Origin: Cricetomys ansorgei
Lineage: Eukaryota; Chordata; Mammalia; Rodentia; Nesomyidae
Assembly (NCBI GenBank): GCA_026225945.1
Contig: JAMJFZ010000699.1
Span: 1,005,001-1,069,000, forward strand
DNA: 64,000 bases
Reading direction: 5' to 3'
Shown here: positions 1 to 8,934 of the stretch, in pieces
How the letters are laid out: the number at the start of each line of letters is the position of its first letter
Numbering within the stretch: position 1 is the stretch's first letter
The notes under the pieces: model-generated
What the model saw: only the letters and a program-made list of their open reading frames with translations
Databases searched by the model: none
What the model was told of the DNA's origin: nothing
Translations under genes and position numbers: made by a program

Positions 1-95
1 GAGACTCACTCTGTACACCAGGCTGGCCTGGAATGCACAGAGATCTGCCTGTGTCTGCTCCCTGCATCCTTGGGTTAAAGGTGCCCAGGTAATGC
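1..95 (-). mobile_element. B1 SINE, truncated by window edge
   Basis: Reads as the reverse complement of B1: the segment corresponding to 'accaggctggcctgga' followed by a degraded 'gagatctgcct' and 'tgggttaaag' block. The B1 5' region lies to the right in degraded form; the 3' part is off the window. Confidence 0.75.
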
Positions 96-516
96 TAAGA
101 TGGAGGCTAAGATGGTAATGGTAGGAATGGAGGCAGCCCCACATATTAGGCCTAAGAGAACAACCCTTTCCTGTAATCTGTCTCACAGCTAGATCTACAG
201 AATTTCTACCTTTTGTTTTGGCTTTTCTATGAGTTGTAAAACTACCACAGGAAAAATGGAGAGAAATTAAGCTCTGATTTGGTTTTTGTTTGTGTTTTGG
301 TTGTTTGGTTGGTTTTTGTTGTTGTGGTTTTGTTTTTGTTTGTTTTGTTTTGTTTTGCCTCTCCATGGTTTGGCCAAATAATAAATAATAAACTATGTTT
401 CCATTACTGATTTTGGGCCTCCTAATTTTTCTTTTAGAATACTGTGTGTAATGTCATTACTTTTTTGCTGTTAAAAAAATCTAATAAAGTTAAAATTGAA
501 GACAACATTTTGAAAG
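96..516. repeat. AT-rich spacer with T/G-rich simple sequence at 285-358
   Basis: The 285-358 stretch is made of TTTTG/GTTTG units, the usual remains of an expanded SINE or LINE A-tail on the other strand. No element body could be tied to it. The rest shows no recognisable feature. Confidence 0.5.
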
Positions 517-517
517 A

Positions 518-535
518 ACACACACACACACACAG

Positions 536-578
<43 letters not shown>

Positions 579-580
579 GA
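518..580. repeat. (CA)n microsatellite, interrupted
   Basis: Dinucleotide CA array broken by a few AGA and AAA interruptions, which mark a mature rather than newly expanded array. Confidence 0.95.
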
Positions 581-587
581 CAGTTGA

Positions 588-650
588 ATTAGACATGGTG
601 GGACATGCCTGTAGTTCTAACACTTGGGAGCCTGAGACATGTATGAAGTT
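588..650 (+). mobile_element. B1-related SINE 5' fragment
   Basis: Carries the B1 left end: 'catggtgggacatgcctgta' (diverged from the usual GTGGTGGCGCACGCC) then 'cacttgggagcctgagaca'. Only the Pol III promoter half is present. Confidence 0.65.
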
Positions 651-699
651 AATTAATTAGTTAACATAGTGAGGAAACAAATGTAATAGGTAATGAACT

Positions 700-1140
700 T
701 GAGAATTCAGTCCAGCTATGGGGCTGAGCTCATCCAGTACACATTGGTGCCATTTATATAATGTTCTGAAAGGTCAAGTAATAGAGACAGAAGAAAAAAG
801 ATCCATGGTTGCCAGGAGTCTGAAGGAAGAAGAGTGGTGGAATACAGCACAAGGGATTTTTAAGACAGTGTAACTACTCTGTATGATTCTGTGATCATGA
901 ATATATGACATGCTATATTTTGTAAAACCCATAACATTATGTAACACAAAGGATAAATGTTAATGTAAGCTATTTACTTGAGTTATTGATAATGTATTAT
1001 TATTGTTTACTCAGTTTTAGTGGCTGCATCACACTAGTGGAAGATATTGATATTAGAGGAAACTGAAAGGATATATGAAACTTTCTGTATTTTCTGGTCA
1101 ATTTTTCTGTAAACCTAAAACAGAAACTATTAGCTAAAAA
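700..1140 (+). mobile_element. Ancient L1M 3' end
   Basis: Follows the L1M 3' UTR layout: 'tccatggttgccaggagt', a region matching 'ctgtatgattctgtgat', then the terminal 'caatttttctgtaaaccta' and A-rich tail. Heavily diverged, consistent with an insertion older than the rodent radiation. Confidence 0.65.
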
Positions 1141-1712
1141 CAGGAAAAACAATTAGCATAGATATTCACATATAGAAGTCTGAACCACAGAACTAGGAAA
1201 GTTCTGTTCAATTACAAGGACAAACTAGTAGAAGTATGCACTAACGTCAGAATAAGCACAGAATAATTTAGACATATATCTAGATTTTCCATGTATTGGC
1301 AACTGGTGAAGAATGAACAGGGCCTCATTCTATATGACAACAATATTTATAATAAGCCACAGTGATAAGGCCATGTAATGCTAGCACTGGATTAGGATAA
1401 TTAAAAATAAAGCCAATTAGTGAAACATATCAGAAAGCTTGGACTATTTCTTACAGGTGTAGGTAAGTTTGATGCATAAAAATGGTACAATAGCAAAGGG
1501 GTAAGGAAAGGATGGAGTCGTCATAGAAATGGTGCTCAGAATAGTAGTAGTAAACTGCTACACAGAAATCCCCAGTGAGAACAATGAGCAATGTAAAAGG
1601 TAAAAGGGTTAAAAGAACAACTTCTTTTATAATAATCTCAAAAATAAGAGCAATAATTTTTGAAACACTTAATGGAAAACAGAAAGCTGCATTTATTAAG
1701 TGGGCCATTTTA
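1141..1712. other. Unassigned AT-rich sequence
   Basis: About 570 bp with no repeat family, splice-like exon or conserved-looking block that could be named. An 85-codon open frame on the minus strand (1451-1708) has no coding signature. Confidence 0.5.
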
Positions 1713-1714
1713 AT

Positions 1715-2080
1715 GGTTGATTTGAATTGTCAGTTTGATTAGATTGAGAAGCACCTAGGGAAGGAATTGAGGAAAAACAACTCTCAGCTTGTCTGTGAAC
1801 CAGAAAGTTTGAACTCAGAAGGGAAAAGCCAGCCTAAACATGGGCAACACTATCGAGTTGGAGCCCCAAGCTAAATAAAGGTGGCAAAGGGAAAAAGCCA
1901 TCTGAGCACTAGCATCTACTTCATTGTCAGAAGGATGAAGCCTCTACTTCTGCTATGCCTTCTCTATCATGATGGAGTATATTTCTCTGAACTATGATCC
2001 AAAATCAACTTTTCTGCCACTAAATTGATTTTAATCAAGTATTTGCTTACAGCAACAAGAAAAATAATTAATATAGATAC
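1715..2080 (+). mobile_element. ERVL-MaLR LTR (rodent MT-like), solo
   Basis: Has the MaLR LTR order: 'aattgtcagtttgatt' near the 5' end, 'gcacctagggaaggaattga', a 'catgatggagtat' block, and a 3' end in 'gcaacaagaaaaataattaa'. No internal MaLR region adjoins it, so it is a solo LTR. Subfamily not resolved. Confidence 0.7.
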
Positions 2081-2287
2081 TGTAACAGAAAATAACACAG
2101 AACCAAGTTTTAAAATGTTAACAAATGTTACTTCGTTTAATTAAATCACGTCTGTAACAAAGACAATATAAAGTTTAAAGATAAAAATGACAGACTTAAA
2201 AAGGATATTTTAACATATATAACTGCCAATAATTTACATGCATACATTTTAAAATTTGCAATAGAAATGAGAAGTCAAGCAGCCCAG
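2081..2287. other. Unassigned AT-rich spacer
   Basis: No feature recognised. Confidence 0.4.
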
Positions 2288-2390
2288 TTCAAGGGATCAG
2301 GAGCTGTAGCTCACAGGTGGCTTGCCTGCTTAGCATGGATAAGGCTCTGGGTTTCGTCCCCAGCACTTGACACACACAAAAGTACTATTC
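2288..2390 (+). mobile_element. ID SINE (tRNA-derived)
   Basis: Shows the ID core: 'gctgtagctcacaggtgg', 'cttgcctgcttagcatgg', then 'gggtttcgtccccagcactt', the last containing a Pol III B-box-like GGTTTCGTCC. A short A-rich tail follows. It is a retroposed SINE, not a tRNA gene. Confidence 0.8.
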
Positions 2391-2529
2391 TAGGCAATTG
2401 AAATAGGCAAAACCATGAGTAGGAAATAAAGAGAGAATGAAGCCTAAAAGGCTATTAAATATATGAAACATTAATCAACACCAAAGAATCAGGTAAATAA
2501 AAATTAAGAAGCCAAGAACAATAAAGCTG

Positions 2530-2697
2530 TATATATACCATGTAATTCCATTAATGGGAAATTTACTATAGAGATACTTAAAGCGACAGAAAATTGACTA
2601 GTGCCTGCTTCTGTCTAGGGAGTGTGGGAGATAAGGGGATGTTAGTCAAAGGACATGAGGCTTCTCTCTGAAGTGAAAATGTCCAGAAATTCACTGT
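2530..2697 (+). mobile_element. Ancient L1M 3' UTR fragment
   Basis: Diverged match to the L1M 3' UTR segment 'attccatttatatgaaat...gacagaaa...ttgccagggagtgggga...gatgaaaatgttctgg'; here seen as 'gtaattccattaatggga', 'gacagaaaattgactagt' and 'gaagtgaaaatgtccagaa'. Confidence 0.55.
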
Positions 2698-2862
2698 GGG
2701 AGGAGCAGCTGAAGAGTTGCTGCTCTTCCAGCGGACCTGAGTTTAATTCCTGGCACCTTCACCAGGCAGTTTATAACCACCTGTAACTCTAGCTTCTGGC
2801 CTCTCCGGGCCCTCACACCTACATGGCACATACACAGAGACACATAATTAATAAAATAAGGG
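2698..2862 (+). mobile_element. B2 SINE
   Basis: B2 body is clear: 'ttgctgctcttccagcgg', 'cctgagtttaattcctggca', 'taaccacctgtaactct' and the 3' 'ctcacacctacatggcacat' leading to an AT-rich tail with AATAAAATAA. The 5' GGGCTGGAGAG head is eroded. Confidence 0.85.
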
Positions 2863-3017
2863 ATGAGTATTTGGCTAAGCAGTTAAAAGCACTTGTTGTT
2901 CTTTGCAGTGCTCACATGGTGGTTCCCAACTATCCATAACCCTGTCTCACCAGCTCCAACATTTTTCTGAACTCTGCAGGAACCAGGCACAAACACAGTA
3001 CACGTACATACATGTAG

Positions 3018-3055
<38 letters not shown>

Positions 3056-3100
3056 AATGAAATAAATCTAAAAATAAAAGTAAATCTTAAAAAGAAAATG
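2863..3100 (+). mobile_element. B2/B3 SINE with internal (CA)n at 3018-3053
   Basis: Second B2-class element, head to tail with the previous one: 'gctaagcagttaaaagcact', 'ctcacatggtggttcccaac', then a (CA)n array grown in the 3' region and an A-rich tail with 'aataaatctaaaaataaaag'. An 89-codon open frame here is B2 sequence, not a gene. Confidence 0.8.
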
Positions 3101-3214
3101 AAATTGCTCATGCAATGGCTGCACAAATCTGTAACTCTACATGTACATGTGGATTACTACTATGGTACATGAATTTGATCTTTTAAAGGCTTTTAAGAAC
3201 ATATGTCAGGGAGT
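3101..3214. other. Unassigned spacer
   Basis: No feature recognised. Confidence 0.4.
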
Positions 3215-3548
3215 TGACCATTGATTGAAAGTTAACGAATATCCTTTCTATGATTTCAATTCTCTTAAACATATGAAAGCTTTTTTAGTGGCCCAGAATA
3301 CAGTCTTGGTTAGTGAATGTTCTTTGATAATGATGTGTATTCCATAGAGTGTCATAGAAATTCAATTAGATCAATTGACTGACAATGAAATTCAAGTCTT
3401 TTCTATCCTTACTGATTCCCTTCCTATTTGTCCACTGGTGAGTAAAAAAAGGTGCTGGAATCCCCAGCTATCATTCTGTGTTTGACTGTTCCTCTTCTGG
3501 TGCCATCAGCTTTTGCTTCCATCTTGCTATTAAATACAAAACCATTTT
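3215..3548 (-). mobile_element. L1M ORF2 fragment (first piece of a split element)
   Basis: Plus strand matches reverse-complemented L1 ORF2: 'ggcccagaatacagtctt', 'gaatgttctttgataatgat', 'tttctatccttactgattcc', then 'tcagcttttgcttccatct'. Reading frame destroyed. The element continues after the ERV insertion at 3549-5564, in the order expected for one minus-strand copy. Confidence 0.7.
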
Positions 3549-3881
3549 TATTGGGGAAGTTTATTTTTAGTTATACTTGAAATTGTTTTTATGCACTGTT
3601 TGGGTGAGGGGCTGCCTAGGTCTTGGTGTTCTGTATTGTTTGCAGGTGCTGGATCTCTGTGGAGGTTGTTTAATTGCTAAGGATCTGCATGTGCTATCAG
3701 TAGAACACCTGAGGAGTTCTGAAAGAATAAAAACACCTGGGCTGATACACTCAAGGTTCCACTGTCCAGTTTGGCACTGGTTAGGATGGTGGTTTCCGCT
3801 GCTGAGATCTGGCAGGGCTTCCACATATGAAAATGCCTCTGCGTTGTCCTTGGTGACCTGCCCAGTAGGTGCACTACAACA
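3549..3881 (+). mobile_element. 5' LTR of the 3549-5564 ERV
   Basis: About 333 bp, opening 'tattggggaagtttattttt' (start mutated from the TGTTGG seen in the 3' LTR) and closing in 'gcactacaaca'. Shared landmarks with the other three copies: 'atgcactgtttgggtgaggg', 'gtgctatcagtagaacacct' and 'gaggagttctgaaagaataa'. Open frames here (158 codons at 3577-4053 on plus; 85 and 82 codons on minus) are LTR sequence read by chance. Confidence 0.85.
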
Positions 3882-3883
3882 AA

Positions 3884-3902
3884 TGGCATACCAACATGGG
3901 GC
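3884..3902 (+). other. Primer-binding site, tRNA-Lys-like
   Basis: Two bases after the 5' LTR comes TGGCATACCAACATGGGGC. This resembles the 18-base site complementary to the tRNA-Lys(1,2) 3' end used by many betaretroviral-type elements, with one extra base and two changes of the CG-to-CA/TA kind expected from methylated-CpG decay. Position and sequence agree. Confidence 0.7.
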
Positions 3903-4681
3903 CCGAAGTCACGATCTTCCAACATGGAGTCAAGGAAGAAGAGAAAAAAAACTCCAGACCTTGCAAAGTCAGGTAAAGTATGCTCTGAGGAGTTCCCAGA
4001 GGCCAGAGATTAAGGTATTAATAAAACAAAAGCTCTGTAAGAGAGAGTTGTGAATGAAAAAGAAAGCTCCAAGGTCAGAGCCACAGGATGGAGGCCCTTA
4101 GAAATAAAAAATTCAGCTGGGAGCAGGAAAAAGCAAGGTTCTTACTGCTTTTCCTGATCATGGAGCCTATAGACCACTGGTGGTAGCATTTTGTTTCACA
4201 AACCAAGTTTCCTGATAGCTGCGTTTTTATGTGTGTGAAGCTCGAGATGTTGTGTTTAAGGTCTACGAAGGTTGTATGTTTCTCCATAGCTGTGGTGAAA
4301 AAGGATGCCAAACTGCCAAGACTTTGCAGGATATTCTTCTCACTGACCCAGGACCCCTGCTGTGGAAGCAGGGCCTAAAAGCCCTTAGTTAAACTGAACT
4401 GGTTTTTTTTCCCCTGAAAACCTGTCTACAAGCAGTTCTGATAAAGCACATCTGCTGTGGTGATGAGAACTCTACACCATGAGGGAACTCTTCCTGCAGA
4501 TACAGAGACCAGTTATTTTTCCCAAAAACCAGACTCTATCTTAAAATAAAATCTGGAAAGTGTTTCCGCAGGGTCAGCACACAGAAGCTGTCTTCCAGAA
4601 CTGGCCAAGGTTGTTTCTCATGCTGGCAGCCAAACTTGGTACTGTAAGAGTCACCCAGCTGATGCTGGTTTTGAAGGCATG

Positions 4682-4875
4682 AAGGGGTCATGGAGAGCAG
4701 CTGAGGCTTGGCACCATGAAGAGAGCCTAGGAGAGGCCATTGGTGAAGGTGCAGCCTCAGTAGCAGTTGAAGGCCCAGAATAAGGGGTCATGTAAGAAGT
4801 TGAGTCTGGGTACCTGAAGGGAGCCCAGGAGAGGCCACTGGTGAAAGTGTAGCTCAGTTGCAGCAAGGGACCCCA
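4682..4875 (+). repeat. Tandem 100-bp duplication inside the ERV internal region
   Basis: Two imperfect copies starting at 4682 and 4782. Both begin 'aaggggtcatg' and share 'gagcc(t/c)aggagaggcca', 'ttggtgaa(a/g)gtg' and 'cagttg'. The spacing is exactly 100 bp. The 145-codon minus-strand frame at 4651-5088 runs through this repeat and is not considered a gene. Confidence 0.7.
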
Positions 4876-5223
4876 GCAACCTTCTGAAGATGCCAGTACC
4901 ATGGGACGACCACCAAGAACAGCCGCAGCAGTTGGAGTGGAGCCAGCCAGAGCCTGGAGGACAAGCTGTGTGTGCTGCAGAGGGCAGAGCTTGAGACGTG
5001 ATCTAAGCCCTTTGGAGGAGCCCAGAAGATCATGAGTGAATTCCAGATAATGGGACATTAATAATGTTTTTCTGCTGTCCAAAGACATTGTGAAAAGCTT
5101 GATAGATGCTTAGTGTCATTTGGTCCTGCACATTAGCAACCCTTATGATTGCTCTTCTTGTAAATAATTTTGTTAGTGTAGTGTTAAATTATGTTATAAA
5201 GTCAAAGCAAAATTTTTATACAG

Positions 5224-5234
5224 AATAGGGGAAA
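5224..5234 (+). other. Polypurine tract of the ERV
   Basis: Purine-rich AATAGGGGAAA directly abuts the 3' LTR start TGTTGG, the position needed to prime plus-strand DNA synthesis. Short and partly decayed. Confidence 0.6.
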
Positions 5235-5564
5235 TGTTGGGGAAGATTATTTTTAGTTATGTTTCAAATTGTTTTATGCACTGTTCGGTGAGGGGTTGTC
5301 TAGGATATTTTGTATTGTCTGCAGGTGTTGGATTTCTGTGGATTTGTTTAATTGCTAATTACCTGCATGTGCTATCAGTAGAACACCTGAGGAGTTCTGA
5401 AAGAATAAAATAAAAACACCTGAGCTGAGCTCCTCAGGGTTCCACTATGGAGTCTGGCACTGGCTAGGATAGTGGTTCTCTCTGTTGAGGTCTGGCCAGG
5501 TTTGCAGTTATGAATATGCTTCCTTGTCTTCTTTGGTGAACCACTACAGAAACACACTACTAGA
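5235..5564 (+). mobile_element. 3' LTR of the 3549-5564 ERV
   Basis: 330 bp, begins TGTTGGGGAAG and ends 'cacactactaga' (terminal CA changed to GA), followed by CATTTT. It aligns along its length with 3549-3881 but with many substitutions and small gaps, so the provirus is old. It keeps the AATAAAATAAAAACACC block. Confidence 0.85.
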
Positions 5565-5570
5565 CATTTT

Positions 5571-6168
5571 GGTGAATTGCCCTGTTTATTATTATAAACA
5601 ATTCTTCATTCCAGGTTATATTCCTACGTGGAAGCCTTCCTTGCCTAATGTTGGCTGGCCACTCCAGCTTTCTTTCATTAGCGTTTGCCTGCTATATCTT
5701 TCCCTATCCTTTGCCTTTTAAGTTGTATGCATACTTACAACTACAATGTTTTTAGCCTTGAAAGTTTTTATACAAACTGACTATCTTTAAATGATAGTGT
5801 ACAACCTTCCTCCTCAATTTCAATTTGTCACATCTTGTCTTGTTTGATGCTTTCCCCTCTTCTTCTTCCTCTTTGGTTAATTGCTTTCATGATTCTTCAT
5901 TCTCTTCACTATGTACTTTATCAGCTAGCTCCGTTTCGTTTTTATTGCTTGTTCTATTATTCACATTAAAACCTTTAACTTAGCGCAATGTACCTTCAAG
6001 CACCACTTTCCATATACTATAAAAATTTACAAAATTAACCTTCCATTTTCACTTTCTTGTCTTCATGCTACAACTGTCATACATTTCATTTCTACATACT
6101 GACTATCTAGGTACATGTTATACTGCCATATATTGTTAATCATTTAAATAAATACTTTTTATCTAAGT
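5571..6168 (-). mobile_element. L1M, second piece of the split element
   Basis: Continues the antisense L1M read: 'gcctgctatatctttcccta', 'tttaagttgtatgcatactt', then T/C-rich L1 antisense sequence to the URR1 insertion. Order relative to 3215-3548 is what one interrupted minus-strand copy predicts. Confidence 0.6.
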
Positions 6169-7132
6169 CAGTTGTTCTCAACTTTCCTAATGCTGTGACC
6201 CTTTAATACAGTCCCTCATGTTATGGTGACCTGTTGGGGCCCAGGTTTCCCAGGCTATGAAATGCTTTAGCTTGACAAGGTTCCTGAAGCGAATTCACTG
6301 CCGGGAACTGGAACTCCCTAACTGCCTTGCTCCTTTTTTGTCTTCACTGTACGGTGGCATATGTTCTCTCATCAATAATAAGATCTGTATAAGCCAATAG
6401 TAATAGCAAAATCAATCCCTGAGCTGGCTACTGTGGGCTGGAATGGAACACAGCCATGCTATCCAGAAGTAAATTGCAATAAAGCAACCCAGGTTTATTG
6501 CAAAGATTTAAGAAATATAAAACCCAGAAAATTCCCCTAAGTTAGTAGTTATTAGCAGCTTCTCCCCACCACTCAGCAGGGATTCTTTCTTCCCCAGAAT
6601 ACCCAGGCACCATTGCGTCTCAGGTGCAGGCGGCTACCCCCACACCTGACTGACGAGGTTGAGGAACCAATCAAAATAGCCCAAGACCAGGGCTCCGGGG
6701 GACCCTAATAAAAGCCCTGGACGGGGGTCACTCTCTCTCTTGCTCTCTTGCCCTCTCGCCTCTTGCCCACATCTCCCGCCCGTGCGCGGCGGCTGTCCCA
6801 AGCCGCAGCACCTGTCCCAAGCCGCCGCGTGCGCCAAGTTCATTTAATAAAAAGGCCTCGTGCGGTTTCAACAGCCACCAAGACTGTCTCGTGTTTCTTT
6901 GGGGTTTACCCATCCTTCGTGGAAGAAAGAACCCCATTTTCGCGGGGCCAGAGCTGGACCGCCAGGACCCCCGCAGTGACCCATAGCTATAAAATTATTT
7001 TTTGTTGCTCCTTTATAATTTGCTACTGTTATGAATCATAACATAAATATGTTATATGCAGATGGTCTTGGGTGACCCCTGCAGGGTCATTTGACCCCCA
7101 AAGGGTTGCAACCCACAGGTTGAGAACCACTG
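6169..7132 (+). mobile_element. URR1-like hAT-Charlie DNA transposon, split by an LTR
   Basis: Ends form terminal inverted repeats (CAGTTGTTCTCAACTTTCC at the left, AGGTTGAGAACCACTG at the right). Diagnostic URR1 text: 'gctgtgaccctttaataca' on the left; 'gctactgttatgaatcataa', 'gatggtcttgggtgacccct' and 'gacccccaaagggttgc' on the right. An 8-bp duplication flanks it (atctaagt 6161-6168, atctaaat 7133-7140), the size made by hAT transposases. Non-autonomous, no transposase frame. It lies inside L1M and is interrupted by the LTR at 6232-6975. Confidence 0.9.
6232..6975 (+). mobile_element. CpG-rich solo LTR inside URR1
   Basis: 744 bp from TGTTGGGGCCC to 'ggacccccgca', with a perfect 6-bp duplication GTGACC (6226-6231 and 6976-6981). 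LTR signals in order: CCAAT at 6667-6671, TATA-like TAATAAAAG at 6706-6714, poly(A) signal AATAAA at 6846-6851. The 3' third has many intact CpGs, unusual for this AT-rich window, which suggests a fairly recent insertion. A ~19-bp unit with 'tgtcccaagccgc' is repeated between 6793 and 6825. The 6-bp duplication favours ERV2/ERVK. Open frames on both strands here (6634-7041) are incidental. Confidence 0.85.
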
Positions 7133-7140
7133 ATCTAAAT

Positions 7141-7590
7141 AGACTATAGTAACAGTTTATTTTTATATCACAAGTCTACACAATCATTTGGTACATTTTT
7201 GTTGGTTATGTTTCTGTTTTTTTTTTCCTGAAGTCTTTGTTTCACTTTCACTTTGGAGAAATATTTTCATTTTGACTTCTAGGATGATTATTTTATTTTT
7301 CTTTCAGTACATTTAAGATGGAATCTATTGTTTTCTAGCTTGCATGATTTCTGGCAAGAAATCTGATATTACTTTTTGTTCATCATTTTGTAATATATCC
7401 CTTTTTGTTTTGTTGCTTTCCATACTTGTCTTTATCGATGCTTTCTAATCAACTTGATCACAGTGTGTTATGATCCAGCTTTCAACAATTATTTTGTTGG
7501 GGATTCTAAGGATTCTTGATCTGTCAATATTTAGCCGTCATAAAATTTTTAAAATATATTCCAAATATTTTCTGGCCTCCTCCTTCCGTA
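7141..7590 (-). mobile_element. L1M, third piece of the split element
   Basis: Classic antisense L1M text: 'tctggcaagaaatctgatat', 'ttgctttccatacttgtctt', 'aacttgatcacagtgtgtta', 'ggggattctaaggattcttg'. It resumes straight after the URR1 target duplication. Confidence 0.7.
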
Positions 7591-8379
7591 GTCAGAGCTG
7601 TAAGGATCAAAGCCTGCACCCTGGCAGCCCTGACAAGCTAGGCTCAGCCACCCATCCTCAGCAGGCCAATTAAGGAGATGAGTGACAGTGAAAAGAAGAG
7701 AAAGGAGATTCAGTCCATGTGGCCACACTGTAAAGTAGAACAAAGAGATCCAGTGACCTCTGCCCCTCTAAGTCCGTCTCCAGAGTCTTAACATAAGGTT
7801 TAGATTTAAATAGAAGGGAAGAAGTATGCGTAACTAAGCAGTTCTAGTCAAGATGTGGTCTAACCCATCACTGACCCATCATTGCTTGGCTCCAGTCTGT
7901 CCTACAAGGTAATCTGACAAGTTGTTAGAACCGTGTGTAATCTCTCCCTAGAAGACAAGTTTCCCTTCTGTTTGTGCCCAGAATTCAAGGCTTTTCTTCC
8001 CCCAGGATGACACTCCTGGGACAGTTCCAACTTCTTGAGGTCAATTGTTTCACTCTCCTGGTACTAAAAAAGAGGGACACAAGTATCTGTCTCATTTTTA
8101 ATTTTAAGATAGCACACATAGTAGATACCGGTACATTTTCATTGAAAGTGTACTTTAGTAATTCTCTCTTCCCTTATCTCTCCCACCCTGTGCTGTCCCT
8201 GTTCCCATTTGTAACCCCCAAATCTTATCCCTCTTCTGTACCCCATGGCATGTGTCTCCTTTGAGCACCATTGCTGCCTTCAGGATAGTTGCACTACCTC
8301 TGTTCCAGTCATGCGAATGTTAGATCACTTTATCTCCTCCTGCAGACCACTTACTGATGTTATGTCTCTTTCTTCAGAT
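7591..8379. other. Unassigned sequence interrupting or ending the L1M
   Basis: The first ~370 bp (GC-richer, with 'gatgagtgacagtgaaaaga' and 'gtggccacactgtaaagtag') resemble the style of a rodent LTR but no family or target duplication could be fixed. The remainder is C/T-rich. No coding signal. Confidence 0.4.
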
Positions 8380-8850
8380 TTTCTCTCTGTAGTCCATTTA
8401 AAATAGTTTATATTATATGACTCACCTTAACAACTATACTACATTTTCTACTCCATTACCCTCACCCAGCGTATCTCTCATTTTGCATATTGTGTTTCCA
8501 TCCCTATATCATATATTTCTTAGTTATGAAAATGTTTTTCTCTGTCTTTGAATCATATGCAACATGTCTGTAATAGTTATTTTAAGAAGATCTTTTGCTA
8601 AGTTCACCACCTCTGTTACTTCAATTTTCCTTGATTGCTATCTCTCCTGATGAATCATATTTTTTTCTGAGTTTTTTGCATGGCCAATAATGCTTCATTG
8701 TATGCTTTACATTGGTAATTTTATGTTTTTGGTACTAGATTTTGTTGTATCCTTTCAAATATTGCTGAGAGTTTTGTTCTGGGATATAGTCAAATTACAT
8801 AGAAACTGAGTCTTCAACAATTGTTAAATACCCCCTGAGGGAAGAAGAAA
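8380..8850 (-). mobile_element. L1M 5' part, antisense (probable fourth piece)
   Basis: Resembles antisense L1M 5' UTR/ORF1 text such as 'caccacctctgttacttcaa', 'tgcatggccaataatgcttc' and 'attgctgagagttttgttct'. Orientation and order agree with the three upstream pieces. Confidence 0.5.
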
Positions 8851-8934
8851 ATCTATCCTGGTTGAGAACCAAAGTTTCATTACTGTGACTCCTTTTCAGA
8901 AACTCCTTTTCTTTTATATAAAAATTTGACCTCC

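Larger units (their letters stand above)
3549..5564 (+). mobile_element. Non-autonomous ERV2/ERVK-like provirus (two LTRs)
   Basis: A 2,016-bp LTR retroelement: 5' LTR (3549-3881), Lys-type primer-binding site, ~1.33 kb of internal sequence, polypurine tract, 3' LTR (5235-5564), flanked by the 6-bp direct repeat CATTTT (3543-3548 and 5565-5570). Six-base duplications fit ERV2/ERVK. The internal region holds no gag, protease, polymerase or envelope frame and no recognisable retroviral motif, so it must have been mobilised by proteins of another element. It sits inside a minus-strand L1M whose halves lie on either side, so it is the younger insertion. LTRs of the same family occur at 11.7 and 41.6 kb. 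A rodent mys/MYSERV-type element is possible; that name is a guess. Confidence 0.8.

Noticed and set aside
2288..2390. tRNA gene (A/B box-like sequence)
   Set aside because: ID SINE with A-rich tail; no cloverleaf. The same applies to the B2 heads at 36660, 37724 and 56251.
3577..4053. 158-codon plus-strand frame, longest in the window
   Set aside because: Lies in the ERV 5' LTR and runs through the primer-binding site; the homologous LTRs at 5235, 11714 and 41635 do not keep the frame.
4651..5088. 145-codon minus-strand frame
   Set aside because: Antisense to the ERV internal region and through its tandem duplication; no retroviral or host domain.
6600..6980. Possible CpG-island gene promoter
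   Set aside because: The CpG cluster is fully contained in a solo LTR with target duplications; no gene follows.
6748..7041. 97-codon frame in GC-rich DNA, possible exon
   Set aside because: Spans the LTR/URR1 boundary; the GC richness is explained by the LTR.
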